Below are positions 1-7,055 of a stretch of DNA of 21,948 nt, piece after piece. The DNA is from an uncultured Alistipes sp. (GTDB lineage Bacteria > Bacteroidota > Bacteroidia > Bacteroidales > Rikenellaceae), in assembly GCA_900550925.1 (NCBI GenBank), contig URTU01000021.1, forward strand, positions 1-21,948, read 5' to 3'. The translations under genes were made by a program, and so were the position numbers. Position 1 is the first letter of the stretch. Every line of letters begins with the position of its first letter. The notes beneath the pieces were generated by a model. It had not been told where the DNA came from, did no database searches, and saw only the letters and a list, made by a program, of their open reading frames with translations.

Positions 1-424
1 GCGGGTAGGATACAGCACCCCTTCGCGCGAGGAGATGGAGCAGCAAGGCGATACGGATGCCTACCGGCAGGCGTTGTCGCGGACCTTTGCGCCGGAGTTC
101 ATCAACCGTATCGACGATATAGTGATCTTCAGGACGCTCGACGAGCAGAACATCGAACGCATTGTCGACCTGGAGCTGGAGAATCTGCGTCGTCGGGCCG
201 AGGCGTTGGGAATCTCGATTACGGTGTCGGAGGGAGCGCGGCGACGGCTGGCACGTATGGGCTACGAGGAGCGTTACGGCGTTCGGTCGCTCAAGCGGAA
301 GATCCTCGACAGCGTTGAGGAACCGATGGCACGGATGATTGTCGAAGGAGACCTTTCGGCTGGGGATATGCTTGCCGTGGAGGATGCCGACGACGGGCTC
401 AAACTATACAGACGTTGCGCTTGA
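1..424 (+). CDS. clpC: ATP-dependent Clp protease ATP-binding subunit (ClpC-type), C-terminal fragment
   Basis: The gene enters from the left edge; codons are in frame from position 2 and about 140 C-terminal residues are visible. They begin with VGYSTPSREE and hold the AFAPEFINRID-like stretch (here FAPEFINRIDDIVIF) that ends the second AAA+ domain of Clp/Hsp100 ATPases. The ClpB D2-small domain follows, with a sensor-2 region reading YGVRSLKR, close to the usual YGARPLKR. Family members unfold substrates and feed them to ClpP in the cytoplasm. ClpC is favoured over ClpB because of the short end after the D2-small domain, but ClpB-like relatives cannot be excluded without the N-terminal part. 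The stop codon is followed 30 nt later by a strong hairpin. The fragment is cut by the window edge, not broken. Confidence 0.85.
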   Translation, partial: RVGYSTPSREEMEQQGDTDAYRQALSRTFAPEFINRIDDIVIFRTLDEQNIERIVDLELENLRRRAEALGISITVSEGARRRLARMGYEERYGVRSLKRKILDSVEEPMARMIVEGDLSAGDMLAVEDADDGLKLYRRCA

Positions 425-453
425 GCGGTTGCAGCGGATATATGAAAATGCAG

Positions 454-488
454 AACGAGGCCGGCAACATCTGGTTGCCGGCCTCGTT
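454..488. terminator. Bidirectional terminator hairpin between clpC and the M23 peptidase gene
   Basis: A perfect 15-bp inverted repeat (AACGAGGCCGGCAAC at 454-468, its complement at 474-488) encloses a 5-nt loop. It lies between the stop codons of two convergent genes (424 on plus, 514 on minus). The T-runs are short on both sides, so on the plus strand the signal depends mostly on the strong GC stem. Confidence 0.8.
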
Positions 489-513
489 TCGTGTTTGAGA
501 GTGAGAGTATTGC

Positions 514-2265
514 CTAACGGAAGTACTCTCCGCGCCAGACGGTACGGTTGCCTACGCCGTCGGTAACGGTCAGGGTGACGGTATGGCGTTTGTTGCGTCC
601 GAAGCGTTCGTCGTCGAAGATGTGGACGACAGGGCTCGACGAGGACTTGCGCTCGAGGATTGCCCATTGACCGTCGATGTGGAGCGAGACGGTCGAGATG
701 CCCGAGAAGTTGTCGCGCAGGCGGAACGATATGCTTCCGCTCGAACTCAGATCGGCCCCCGAGGTGAACGACGGAGTTACGGTTGGGGCTTCGAGGTCGG
801 CTGCGATGCAGTATTTCCCGAACGAGCGGGTCGAGAGTGATACGGCGCCATCCTTGTATGAACCGCCGGCACGCCATACTCCGCCCTTGTCGGACACCGA
901 GGCAAGGGTAGTGCGGCTGCGGAGGTTTTCGGGAACATACCCTTTGACGGTCAGGCGCATCGACTTCTGCAGGGGGACATCTGCGTCGCCGACACTGAAT
1001 ACGTCCGAAAGTATCACGACCGACGTATCGCTGCGTTCGGCGAGTTCGGTATTAAGATCTTCGTCTATTCCTATATTGTAGAATATCGGTTCATAGAGTG
1101 CTCCGGCGGGGATGCTCACCGAAACGGCTCCCTGCGTTGCCGTAGATTGGCGGCGGTTGTCGGCCTTGAATGCCGTCGAGTCGCGCTGGGCGCGGAACGA
1201 GGCGTCGTCGCCGTAGCCTACGATATCGAATTTCAGGTGGGAGACGTTGCCGCAGTCATCCTGTACATCTATCTCGACGGTTTTGCGTTCGTCCTTCCCG
1301 ACACGTATCAATCCCCGGTCGACCATCGTGCGGTAGCGGAACGGATTGCCGTCGAGCTGCGCCAGCCGGAATACCTCGTTTCGCGAATTGCGTTGGATGG
1401 GGTAGTAGGAGACGGCGTTGCAGTAGCGCGACATGTCGAAGGTAAAGCCGTCCATGACATATTCGTAGAATGGCTGGCCGTCGATACGGGCCTCGATCCG
1501 GTATATTCCGAACGTATTCGAAACATCGTTCTTCCGGTCCGAGGCCTCGATTACGAAGTATCCCTTCGCCCCGACACCGAACGGCGTATCCGAAGCCGCC
1601 TGGTAGGTATTCGGGTCGATGCGGCGGACACCCAGCGTACGGGGTTTGGAGTTCACCGCCACGCCGTCCAGCGAATCGACCTCGATGTAATGTATCTTCA
1701 TTATCAGCGGTGGAATGTCGTCCTTGACGGTCACCATTCCGGCGGCAATGGTATTGAGCGTGCGTTGGCTGTCGCTCTCACGCACCTCGAAGTGGACGTG
1801 CGGGCCGCCCGAGGATCCGGAGTTGCCGGTCAGGCCGATCTGCTCGCCGCGCTTGACCGGGAACTGCCCGTCGGACGGATAGAAGTCACCCGTATTGCGT
1901 TGGAGGCGGTAGCGCTCCTCGGTGATGAATTTCTCGACCTCGTCGGTGAAGCGCTGCATGTGCCCGTAGACGGTCGTGGAGCCGTTCGGGTGGGCGATGT
2001 ATAGTACCCGGCCGTAACCTCCGGGCTGGAGGCCGATGCGTACGATCTGGCCGTCGGCGGCGGCATAGAGCGGATGGCCTTCGGTGCCGGCAGTTTTGAG
2101 GTCGATGCCCGAGTGGAAATGGTTGGGACGCATCTCGGCAAAGTTGGCCGAAAACAGATGCGGCAGATTCAGCGGGAAACGGTAATAACCGTTCGAGTCG
2201 CTCTGTGCCGAAGCAGTCCCGATGCCGGCGCAAAGCATTAGTAGAAGCAAGATTCGAAGTTTCAT
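514..2265 (-). CDS. Secreted M23-family zinc metallopeptidase
   Basis: This 583-residue protein opens with a signal peptide (MKLRILLLLMLCAGIGTASA, cleavage near Ala20/Gln21), so it acts in the envelope. The LytM/M23 domain spans about residues 35-175. Zinc and active-site motifs are visible: H51-S-G-I-D55, Y100-G-H102 and H156-V-H158-F-E. M23 enzymes cut peptide cross-links or stems in peptidoglycan, and this one keeps all expected residues. The remaining 400 residues are beta-rich, without a domain I can name confidently; Bacteroidales homologues commonly have this long C-terminal part. The gene starts 31 nt after recX and probably shares a transcript with prmC and recX. Its substrate and bond specificity cannot be read from the sequence. 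Confidence 0.9.
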   Translation of the reverse strand: MKLRILLLLMLCAGIGTASAQSDSNGYYRFPLNLPHLFSANFAEMRPNHFHSGIDLKTAGTEGHPLYAAADGQIVRIGLQPGGYGRVLYIAHPNGSTTVYGHMQRFTDEVEKFITEERYRLQRNTGDFYPSDGQFPVKRGEQIGLTGNSGSSGGPHVHFEVRESDSQRTLNTIAAGMVTVKDDIPPLIMKIHYIEVDSLDGVAVNSKPRTLGVRRIDPNTYQAASDTPFGVGAKGYFVIEASDRKNDVSNTFGIYRIEARIDGQPFYEYVMDGFTFDMSRYCNAVSYYPIQRNSRNEVFRLAQLDGNPFRYRTMVDRGLIRVGKDERKTVEIDVQDDCGNVSHLKFDIVGYGDDASFRAQRDSTAFKADNRRQSTATQGAVSVSIPAGALYEPIFYNIGIDEDLNTELAERSDTSVVILSDVFSVGDADVPLQKSMRLTVKGYVPENLRSRTTLASVSDKGGVWRAGGSYKDGAVSLSTRSFGKYCIAADLEAPTVTPSFTSGADLSSSGSISFRLRDNFSGISTVSLHIDGQWAILERKSSSSPVVHIFDDERFGRNKRHTVTLTVTDGVGNRTVWRGEYFR

Positions 2266-2296
2266 ATCATTTTGTAGTTTTTTTGAGAGTTCAGGT

Positions 2297-2791
2297 TTAG
2301 TCTCGGATGGCGATCAGACGCTCCACGCAATCTCTCACCGCTTCGTAATCGTATCCGAGCGAGAGTCCGTATCTCATGAGTCTGGCCCGCCGCTGGAACG
2401 GGTCGCCGGCCGGTATCGAAGCCGCTTTGCGTGACAGGGCCCGTTCGAGGCGGGCCGGCATGTCGTCGGAACCGCAACCGGCAAGTGCCCGGTCGATAAT
2501 CCGGCGGTCGATACCCTTTGCTGCCAGGGCCGTCCGGATCTTGTATGGACCCCAGCCGCTGAACGACAGCTTGTCCCGCACGAAGGCGCCGGCAAACCGT
2601 TCGTCGTCGATATATCGCTGCTCCTGCAACTGCTGCAGGACTTTTGGCCGGTCGGCCTCCGGTACTCCCCAGGTGCGCATGAGCCGCATGGCGTCGCCGC
2701 TCGACTTCTCGGCGCGGGAACACAACCGTGCCAATGCTGCAAAGGCCTCCTCGGCACTGCGCTGACGGGGTTTTCTTATCTCTTCAGACAT
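2297..2791 (-). CDS. recX: Regulatory protein RecX
   Basis: RecX binds RecA and limits its filament formation during recombination and SOS induction. The 164-residue product has the three-helix repeats of the family; diagnostic stretches are LQEQRYIDDERFAGAFVRDK and GPYKIRTALAAKGI. I chose the ATG at 2791 (MSEEIRKPRQ) because in-frame sequence above it runs antisense-like through prmC and has no RecX similarity. With this start, the gene overlaps the end of prmC by 16 nt, suggesting translational coupling. recA is not in the window. Length is normal for RecX. Confidence 0.88.
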   Translation of the reverse strand: MSEEIRKPRQRSAEEAFAALARLCSRAEKSSGDAMRLMRTWGVPEADRPKVLQQLQEQRYIDDERFAGAFVRDKLSFSGWGPYKIRTALAAKGIDRRIIDRALAGCGSDDMPARLERALSRKAASIPAGDPFQRRARLMRYGLSLGYDYEAVRDCVERLIAIRD

Positions 2792-3627
2792 CGTATCATC
2801 CTCGGTTTGTCGTTCATGTCGCACCGCAGTTCGATTCCGCTCCAGCCCTGACTGTCGAGCATCCGGCAGATCGCGTCGGCCGACTCTTCGTATATTTCGA
2901 AATAGAGCGCCCCGCCGCTCCGCATGGCTCGGGCGGCCTCCTTTGCTATGGCCTTGTAGAAGAGGCACGGATCGTCGTCGGGAACGAACAGTGCTTCGGC
3001 AGGTTCGTATCGGGTTACGTTGGGGTGCATAGTCTGGCGGTCGGAGACCGGGACATAGGGCGGGTTCGAGACTATGACATCGAACTGCTTATCTTTGTTG
3101 GCCCACCTCCACGGCGAGAGCATGTCGGCCTCCACGAAACGTATGTCGCAACGGTTGGCATCGGCATTGGCCCTTGCAAAACGGAGTGCCTCGGCCGAGA
3201 GGTCTACGGCCGTAACCTTCGCGCCGTCGATCGCCGATGCCAGGGCTACGGCGATTGCACCGCTTCCGGTCCCGAGATCGAGGATCGAACTCCGCGGCGG
3301 CGTCTGGCTGACGATCCACCGTACGAGCTCTTCGGTTTCGGGGCGCGGGATGAGCACCCCCTCGCCGACTGTAAAGTCGAGCCCGCAGAACTCCGTATGT
3401 CCCGTGATATATTGTATCGGCCGTGCTGAGGAGATCTGGCCGGCGATGCTGTCGAGCCGGTCAGTGTCGACTTCGGTCGGGGCCGACGGGTCGGTTATGA
3501 GGTGGATTTTCGGACATCCGGTCAGATACTCTGCGGCAATGAATGCTATGGCCGAGGCTTCCCGTTCGGGATATGCCTCGAGGGCAGCGGCTTTGAGACG
3601 TCGCACTATGTCGGATCGCGTGATCAT
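2776..3627 (-). CDS. prmC: Peptide chain release factor N5-glutamine methyltransferase PrmC (HemK)
   Basis: PrmC transfers a methyl group from S-adenosylmethionine to the glutamine of the GGQ motif of release factors RF1 and RF2. The 283-residue protein has the helical N-terminal domain, the linker IPRPETEE (from residue 93), the SAM-binding LDLGTGSG (residues 116-123) and the catalytic NPPY (residues 188-191). The ATG at 3627 (MITRSDIVRR) is preferred. A start 60 nt higher would add residues unlike the family and would fall upstream of the candidate -7 box at 3655-3662. It is the first gene of a leftward group with recX and the M23 peptidase. Confidence 0.93.
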   Translation of the reverse strand: MITRSDIVRRLKAAALEAYPEREASAIAFIAAEYLTGCPKIHLITDPSAPTEVDTDRLDSIAGQISSARPIQYITGHTEFCGLDFTVGEGVLIPRPETEELVRWIVSQTPPRSSILDLGTGSGAIAVALASAIDGAKVTAVDLSAEALRFARANADANRCDIRFVEADMLSPWRWANKDKQFDVIVSNPPYVPVSDRQTMHPNVTRYEPAEALFVPDDDPCLFYKAIAKEAARAMRSGGALYFEIYEESADAICRMLDSQGWSGIELRCDMNDKPRMIRCLKR

Positions 3628-3654
3628 CGATGCGTGGTGGGTACTAACCAGCCA

Positions 3655-3662
3655 CAAATATA
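3655..3662 (-). promoter_or_regulatory. Candidate -7 element for prmC-recX-M23
   Basis: The minus strand reads TATATTTG, a perfect match to the Bacteroidetes -7 consensus TAnnTTTG, 28 nt before the prmC start. No convincing -33 TTTG lies 19-21 nt upstream (TGCA is found there), so the promoter is only partly supported. Confidence 0.45.
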
Positions 3663-3706
3663 CGATTTTTTGGCACTCTAATTGCACCGGAAGATGAGCA
3701 AAACGA

Positions 3707-3725
3707 GATAATGGAGCTCATTATC
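3707..3725. promoter_or_regulatory. Inverted repeat upstream of the beta-barrel gene, possible operator or 5'-UTR hairpin
   Basis: GATAATG (3707-3713) and CATTATC (3719-3725) are perfect inverted arms around GAGCT, ending 19 nt before the start at 3745. The spacing would suit a dimeric regulator's site or a small leader hairpin. No regulator is identified. Confidence 0.35.
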
Positions 3726-3744
3726 GATTAAAAAACTCGAATTT

Positions 3745-4308
3745 ATGAAAAAGATTTTACTTTCAGTATTGGTGCTTGCATTTGCGGGCATTGGAACGGT
3801 CAATGCACAGAGTTGGGGTTACGGACCGAAAGCCGGTATCTCCCTGTCGACAGCCAACGGTGTCGAGGGAGCCAAGACTCGTGCAGGTGTTGTGGCGGGC
3901 GTATTCGTGAACCGCTGGATCAACGATTGGTTCTCGATCCAGACCGAACTGCTCTATTCGCAGCAGGGTTTCAACACGAAGATCGAGGGCCAGACCGACA
4001 AATATCGTCTGGACTATATTGCCATGCCGATCATTACGAAGTTCTACGTCATGGGCGGACTGAACTTCGAGGTCGGGGCGCAGATGGCCTATCGTGTTTC
4101 GGCGCGACAGAAGATCGGCCCGGCGGATTTTGCCGACATGAAATCGGTTTCGAATCACTTCAATGTCGATTTCGTGGCAGGTTTGAGTTACGATTTCCCG
4201 TGCGGGTTGATACTCGAAGGGCGTTACGTACTGAGTACCAATTCGGTGAATGTTGACGGCGGAATCAAGACCGGTGCATTGCAGATGCTTGTCGGCTGGC
4301 AGTTCTGA
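3745..4308 (+). CDS. Outer membrane beta-barrel protein (PorT/OMP_b-brl family)
   Basis: The 187-residue product has a signal peptide of about 21 residues (MKKILLSVLVLAF..., ending VNA-Q). Alternating hydrophobic strands follow, with the typical opening WGYGPKAGISLS and the close ending in aromatic Phe (VGWQF), a common beta-barrel terminus. Repeated patterns such as WFSIQTELLYSQQGF, LDYIAMPIITKFY and FNVDFVAGLSYDF match small eight-strand porin-family proteins of Bacteroidetes. The barrel sits in the outer membrane; the ligand or role is unknown. It is a single-gene unit, diverging from prmC and ending at a strong hairpin. An AT-rich leader with an inverted repeat lies just upstream. Confidence 0.85.
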   Translation: MKKILLSVLVLAFAGIGTVNAQSWGYGPKAGISLSTANGVEGAKTRAGVVAGVFVNRWINDWFSIQTELLYSQQGFNTKIEGQTDKYRLDYIAMPIITKFYVMGGLNFEVGAQMAYRVSARQKIGPADFADMKSVSNHFNVDFVAGLSYDFPCGLILEGRYVLSTNSVNVDGGIKTGALQMLVGWQF

Positions 4309-4383
4309 CGGCTGCGCCGAGGTATGATGTGACGGGCCGGCGTATGGTTCGCACAGTTGCTGCAGGCGCTCCATCAACGGAAA

Positions 4384-4421
4384 CATAAAACCCCGTATGT
4401 CACGACATACGGGGTTTTATG
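4384..4421. terminator. Bidirectional terminator between the beta-barrel gene and the zinc-ribbon gene
   Basis: A 38-nt almost perfect palindrome has 17-bp arms (4384-4400 and 4405-4421) around a CACG loop. The arms carry CCCCGTATGT flanked by A-run/T-run, so each strand gives a GC stem followed by TTTTAT. It separates two convergent genes. Confidence 0.9.
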
Positions 4422-4443
4422 TTGTCCGGCTGGAACAGACCGG

Positions 4444-5208
4444 CTATTCGGCGGGAGTCTCGGGATTCGGCTCCGCAACCAGTATTCGGCCGCAATATTC
4501 GCAGACGATAATCTTCTTGCCCTGACGGACTTCCGACTGACGCTGGGGCGGGATACGGTTGAAGCAACCGCCGCAGGCATCACGCTTGATTGTTACCACT
4601 GCCAGGCCGTTGTGGACATTGGCACGGATACGCTTGTAGGCCTTCAGCAGGCGTTCGTCGATCACGGCCTGTGCCTTGGCCTCCTGTTCGCGCAGCCCTT
4701 CGACCTCCTTTGCGGTTTCGGCCTCTATGCCGTCAAGCTCCTTGCGCTTGGCCTCGAGGTCTATCGTACGGTCGGCGATCAGCGCTTCGGCATCCTCGAG
4801 AAGGTGTTTCTTGTTGCGTATCTCGAGCGAATACTCCTTGAGTCGTTTGTCGGCCAGTTCGATCTCCAGATTCTGGTATTCGATCTCTTTGGTTATGGCA
4901 TCGAATTCACGGTTGTTGCGGACGTTGTTCTGCTGTTCGGTGTATTTGCCGATCATGATCTTGGCCTGATCCTTTTCGCGGTTGCGCTGTTTGGTGAGCG
5001 TATTGAGCTCCTCGATCTCGGCCTTGATGTTTTCGACGCGGGTCTTCAGACCGGCGATCTCGTCCTCCAGGTCCTGTACTTCGAGCGGCAGTTCGCCTTT
5101 GATCTTGTCTATTTCGTCGATCTTGCTGTCGATCTTCTGCAACTCGTACAGGGCCAATATCTTGTCCTGCATCGAGTATTCGACTTCAGCTTGTTTCTTC
5201 TGTGCCAT
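4444..5208 (-). CDS. Coiled-coil protein with C4 zinc ribbon (CdsZ/CT398-like, zf-RING_7)
   Basis: The 254-residue protein is a long helical coiled coil (about residues 15-195), rich in Glu, Lys and Leu heptads, followed by a zinc ribbon. The ribbon cysteines are C212-G-G-C215 and C236-E-Y-C239. This is the architecture of the PF02591 family, including chlamydial CdsZ/CT398 and widespread bacterial homologues. Their general role is unclear; links to nucleic-acid or protein-protein scaffolding have been suggested. There is no signal peptide, so it is cytoplasmic. It starts 5 nt after the nif3-like stop codon, a spacing that implies one transcript. The tail NPETPAE after the ribbon is short and acidic. 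Confidence 0.88.
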   Translation of the reverse strand: MAQKKQAEVEYSMQDKILALYELQKIDSKIDEIDKIKGELPLEVQDLEDEIAGLKTRVENIKAEIEELNTLTKQRNREKDQAKIMIGKYTEQQNNVRNNREFDAITKEIEYQNLEIELADKRLKEYSLEIRNKKHLLEDAEALIADRTIDLEAKRKELDGIEAETAKEVEGLREQEAKAQAVIDERLLKAYKRIRANVHNGLAVVTIKRDACGGCFNRIPPQRQSEVRQGKKIIVCEYCGRILVAEPNPETPAE

Positions 5209-5213
5209 ATCTT

Positions 5214-6002
5214 TTATACTAAGTAATTTATCGGATTGCGGGAATTAACGCTTTTGTGGAGCGCAAAGTTAGGCAATTTTTTTGATATTACATCAAATAT
5301 CAGGTCAATTGCGCAATATTCGCTCTCGAAATGTCCGATGTCGGCCAGCGTGACCAGCCCCGAGGCATCGAGAAAGTCGTTGTATTTGAAATCTGCGGCG
5401 ATGTAGAGTTGGGCTCCGCTGCGTTTGACCAGGTCGAGCAGCGAGGCTCCGGCACCGGTACAGAGAGCTATCCGGCTGACGGTTTCGGATACGGGGTTGC
5501 TGTATCTTACGGCCTTGAGGCCGAGCTGTTGTTTCATGCGGCCGAGGAATCCGATTGTGGTTTCGGGGCGGGGGAGGGAGCCGATGACGCCGAATCCGAC
5601 ATCCTGATGCTCCGGGCGGGTCGGTTCGAGCACCGAGAGCGACGTGATTCCGAGCATTTCGGCCAGACGCCAGCTCATGCCGCCGGCCGTGCTGTCGAGG
5701 TTTGTGTGGCAGGCGTAGAGGGCCGTACCGCGGCGGATTGCGCGGGCCACGACGCGTTCGATGTATGTCGAGCCGTTGAAGCGTTTGAGCGGATGGAAGA
5801 TGATGGGGTGGTGGGCGATGACCATATCAGCACCTATTGTTTCGGCCTCGTCCATGACCTCTTCGGTGATATCGACGCAGAGAAGGGCCTTTGCGACCTC
5901 CTGTTCGGGCGAGCCGACGATAAGTCCGGCATTGTCGTAACTCTCCTGGTACGACAGCGGTGCGAACTCCTCGATGACGGATGTTATCTCTTTGACTTTC
6001 AT
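5214..6002 (-). CDS. Nif3-like dinuclear metal centre protein (YbgI/YqfO family), short form
   Basis: Members form toroidal hexamers with a two-metal site; they have been linked to GTP cyclohydrolase-like folds, but the enzyme function is unsettled. Metal-ligand motifs are visible: H64-H65-P, H99-T-N-L-D103 and G-H224-F-E-S-E228. At 262 residues it resembles E. coli YbgI. Many Bacteroidetes and Gram-positive homologues of about 360 residues carry a PII-like insert in the middle; here the protein passes directly from VLEPTRPEHQDVG to the second half, so the insert is absent. It lies 11 nt after the merR-like gene and 5 nt before the zinc-ribbon gene, a tight three-gene unit. Confidence 0.9.
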   Translation of the reverse strand: MKVKEITSVIEEFAPLSYQESYDNAGLIVGSPEQEVAKALLCVDITEEVMDEAETIGADMVIAHHPIIFHPLKRFNGSTYIERVVARAIRRGTALYACHTNLDSTAGGMSWRLAEMLGITSLSVLEPTRPEHQDVGFGVIGSLPRPETTIGFLGRMKQQLGLKAVRYSNPVSETVSRIALCTGAGASLLDLVKRSGAQLYIAADFKYNDFLDASGLVTLADIGHFESEYCAIDLIFDVISKKLPNFALHKSVNSRNPINYLV

Positions 6003-6013
6003 TCTTGTTACAA

Positions 6014-6943
6014 TTAGAATAGTGTCTGGTCGAAATACGGTGCGATAGGCTTCTGGGGCTCGGGTGCCACTTCGAACAGCTTGGTATCCTGACGTTTTGA
6101 GCGTTTTGCGCCTCTCGAACCCCGCGGGAATGCCGGCGGAATCATTGTCTCTTCGGAGCCTGTTTCAGTGTCGGTTTCGGGTTCTTCCTCCGGATCCTCC
6201 ATGTCGTCCTCCGGATTACCCGCATCTGACACGGAAACGGCCGTCATTTCGGTGCTGACCTGCATTTCGGGGAAGATTTCCGGTTCATCAAACCACTCCG
6301 CCTCAGAAACGTCCCCGGCCGCCAAATCCTCTTCAGCAGCGGCTTCGTCCATCTCCGCCGTTACATCCGTTTCAGCTGCCGTTATCTCAATTGCCTCCAC
6401 AGTGCTTGACTGCTCCTGTGCGCTATCCGAAGCCTCGTTTCCGGACATAAGGGCTTCATCCGTATCGTCGTCATATGTACTTTCTGCGGCCGCAGCCGTG
6501 GTATCCGCCTCCTCATGATCAGGCTCGGCGAGTGGTGAGTCCCCTGTTTGATCGTCAGGACCGTATTCCTCATCCGAGGCCGCCGCATCATCCTCATCTG
6601 ACAGTGAGTCGTCCGACCCGTCGCGCAGCAGTTGCCGTACCGCATCGAGTTCCGAACGTATGTATTGCAGACGGTCGAGCAGCATCATGTCTCGGCGCAT
6701 GGTATCCGTAACGCCGTTCCTGAGGTATTGTGCGGCGCCGTTGAGAGTCATTCCGCGCTCCTTGACCAGATGGTATATGAGTTTGAGATTCTCCACGTCC
6801 TCGGGGGTGAACATCCGGTTTCCCTTTTTGTTTTTGTGGGGGCGCAGGATGTCGAACTTCGATTCCCAGTGGCGAAGCAGCGAGGGTTTGACGTCGAACA
6901 TCTCCGACACCTCGCCCATTGAATAGAATAGACGTTTGGCCAT
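6014..6943 (-). CDS. MerR-family transcriptional regulator with a long acidic tail
   Basis: The N-terminal 70 residues are a MerR winged helix: YSMGEVSEMFDVKPSLLRHWE, then FTPEDVENLKLIYHLVKERG. A short helix (about 82-107) could mediate dimerisation. From about residue 108 to 275 the chain is low complexity and strongly acidic (many Asp, Glu, Ser, Ala), then a basic patch RGSRGAKRSKR and a final PIAPYFDQTLF. No effector-binding cysteines or known ligand domain is visible. I chose the ATG at 6943 (MAKRLFYSMGEV); the in-frame ATG at 7012 adds 23 residues unlike the family. It heads a transcript with nif3-like and the zinc-ribbon gene and has its own promoter. Target genes are unknown. Confidence 0.85.
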   Translation of the reverse strand: MAKRLFYSMGEVSEMFDVKPSLLRHWESKFDILRPHKNKKGNRMFTPEDVENLKLIYHLVKERGMTLNGAAQYLRNGVTDTMRRDMMLLDRLQYIRSELDAVRQLLRDGSDDSLSDEDDAAASDEEYGPDDQTGDSPLAEPDHEEADTTAAAAESTYDDDTDEALMSGNEASDSAQEQSSTVEAIEITAAETDVTAEMDEAAAEEDLAAGDVSEAEWFDEPEIFPEMQVSTEMTAVSVSDAGNPEDDMEDPEEEPETDTETGSEETMIPPAFPRGSRGAKRSKRQDTKLFEVAPEPQKPIAPYFDQTLF

Positions 6944-7023
6944 TTTTCGGTATTGTCTGGCGGTCGTTTGAAAAGCTCTTCGGGGCGTGGCCGGAACGAT
7001 CCGCCGGCCCACTCCGTGGCATG

Positions 7024-7055
7024 CAAATATAACTTAAAAATTGAGAATTCGCAAC
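7024..7055 (-). promoter_or_regulatory. Promoter of the merR-nif3-zinc-ribbon unit
   Basis: On the minus strand, -33 GTTG (7052-7055) and -7 TATATTTG (7024-7031) are separated by 20 nt, matching the Bacteroidetes consensus except one -33 base. The -33 part lies inside the last codons of the RsmF-like gene. Initiation near 7017 would leave a leader of about 70 nt before the ATG at 6943. Confidence 0.7.

Noticed and set aside
4357..5226. Plus-strand open frame of 289 codons rich in Leu, Val and Phe
   Set aside because: It is the antisense of the coiled-coil zinc-ribbon gene; Glu/Lys codons read backwards as Leu/Phe, so apparent membrane character is an artefact.
6014..6030. Beta-clamp-binding motif in the MerR C terminus (DQTLF)
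   Set aside because: It resembles but does not match QL(S/D)LF; spacing is one residue short.
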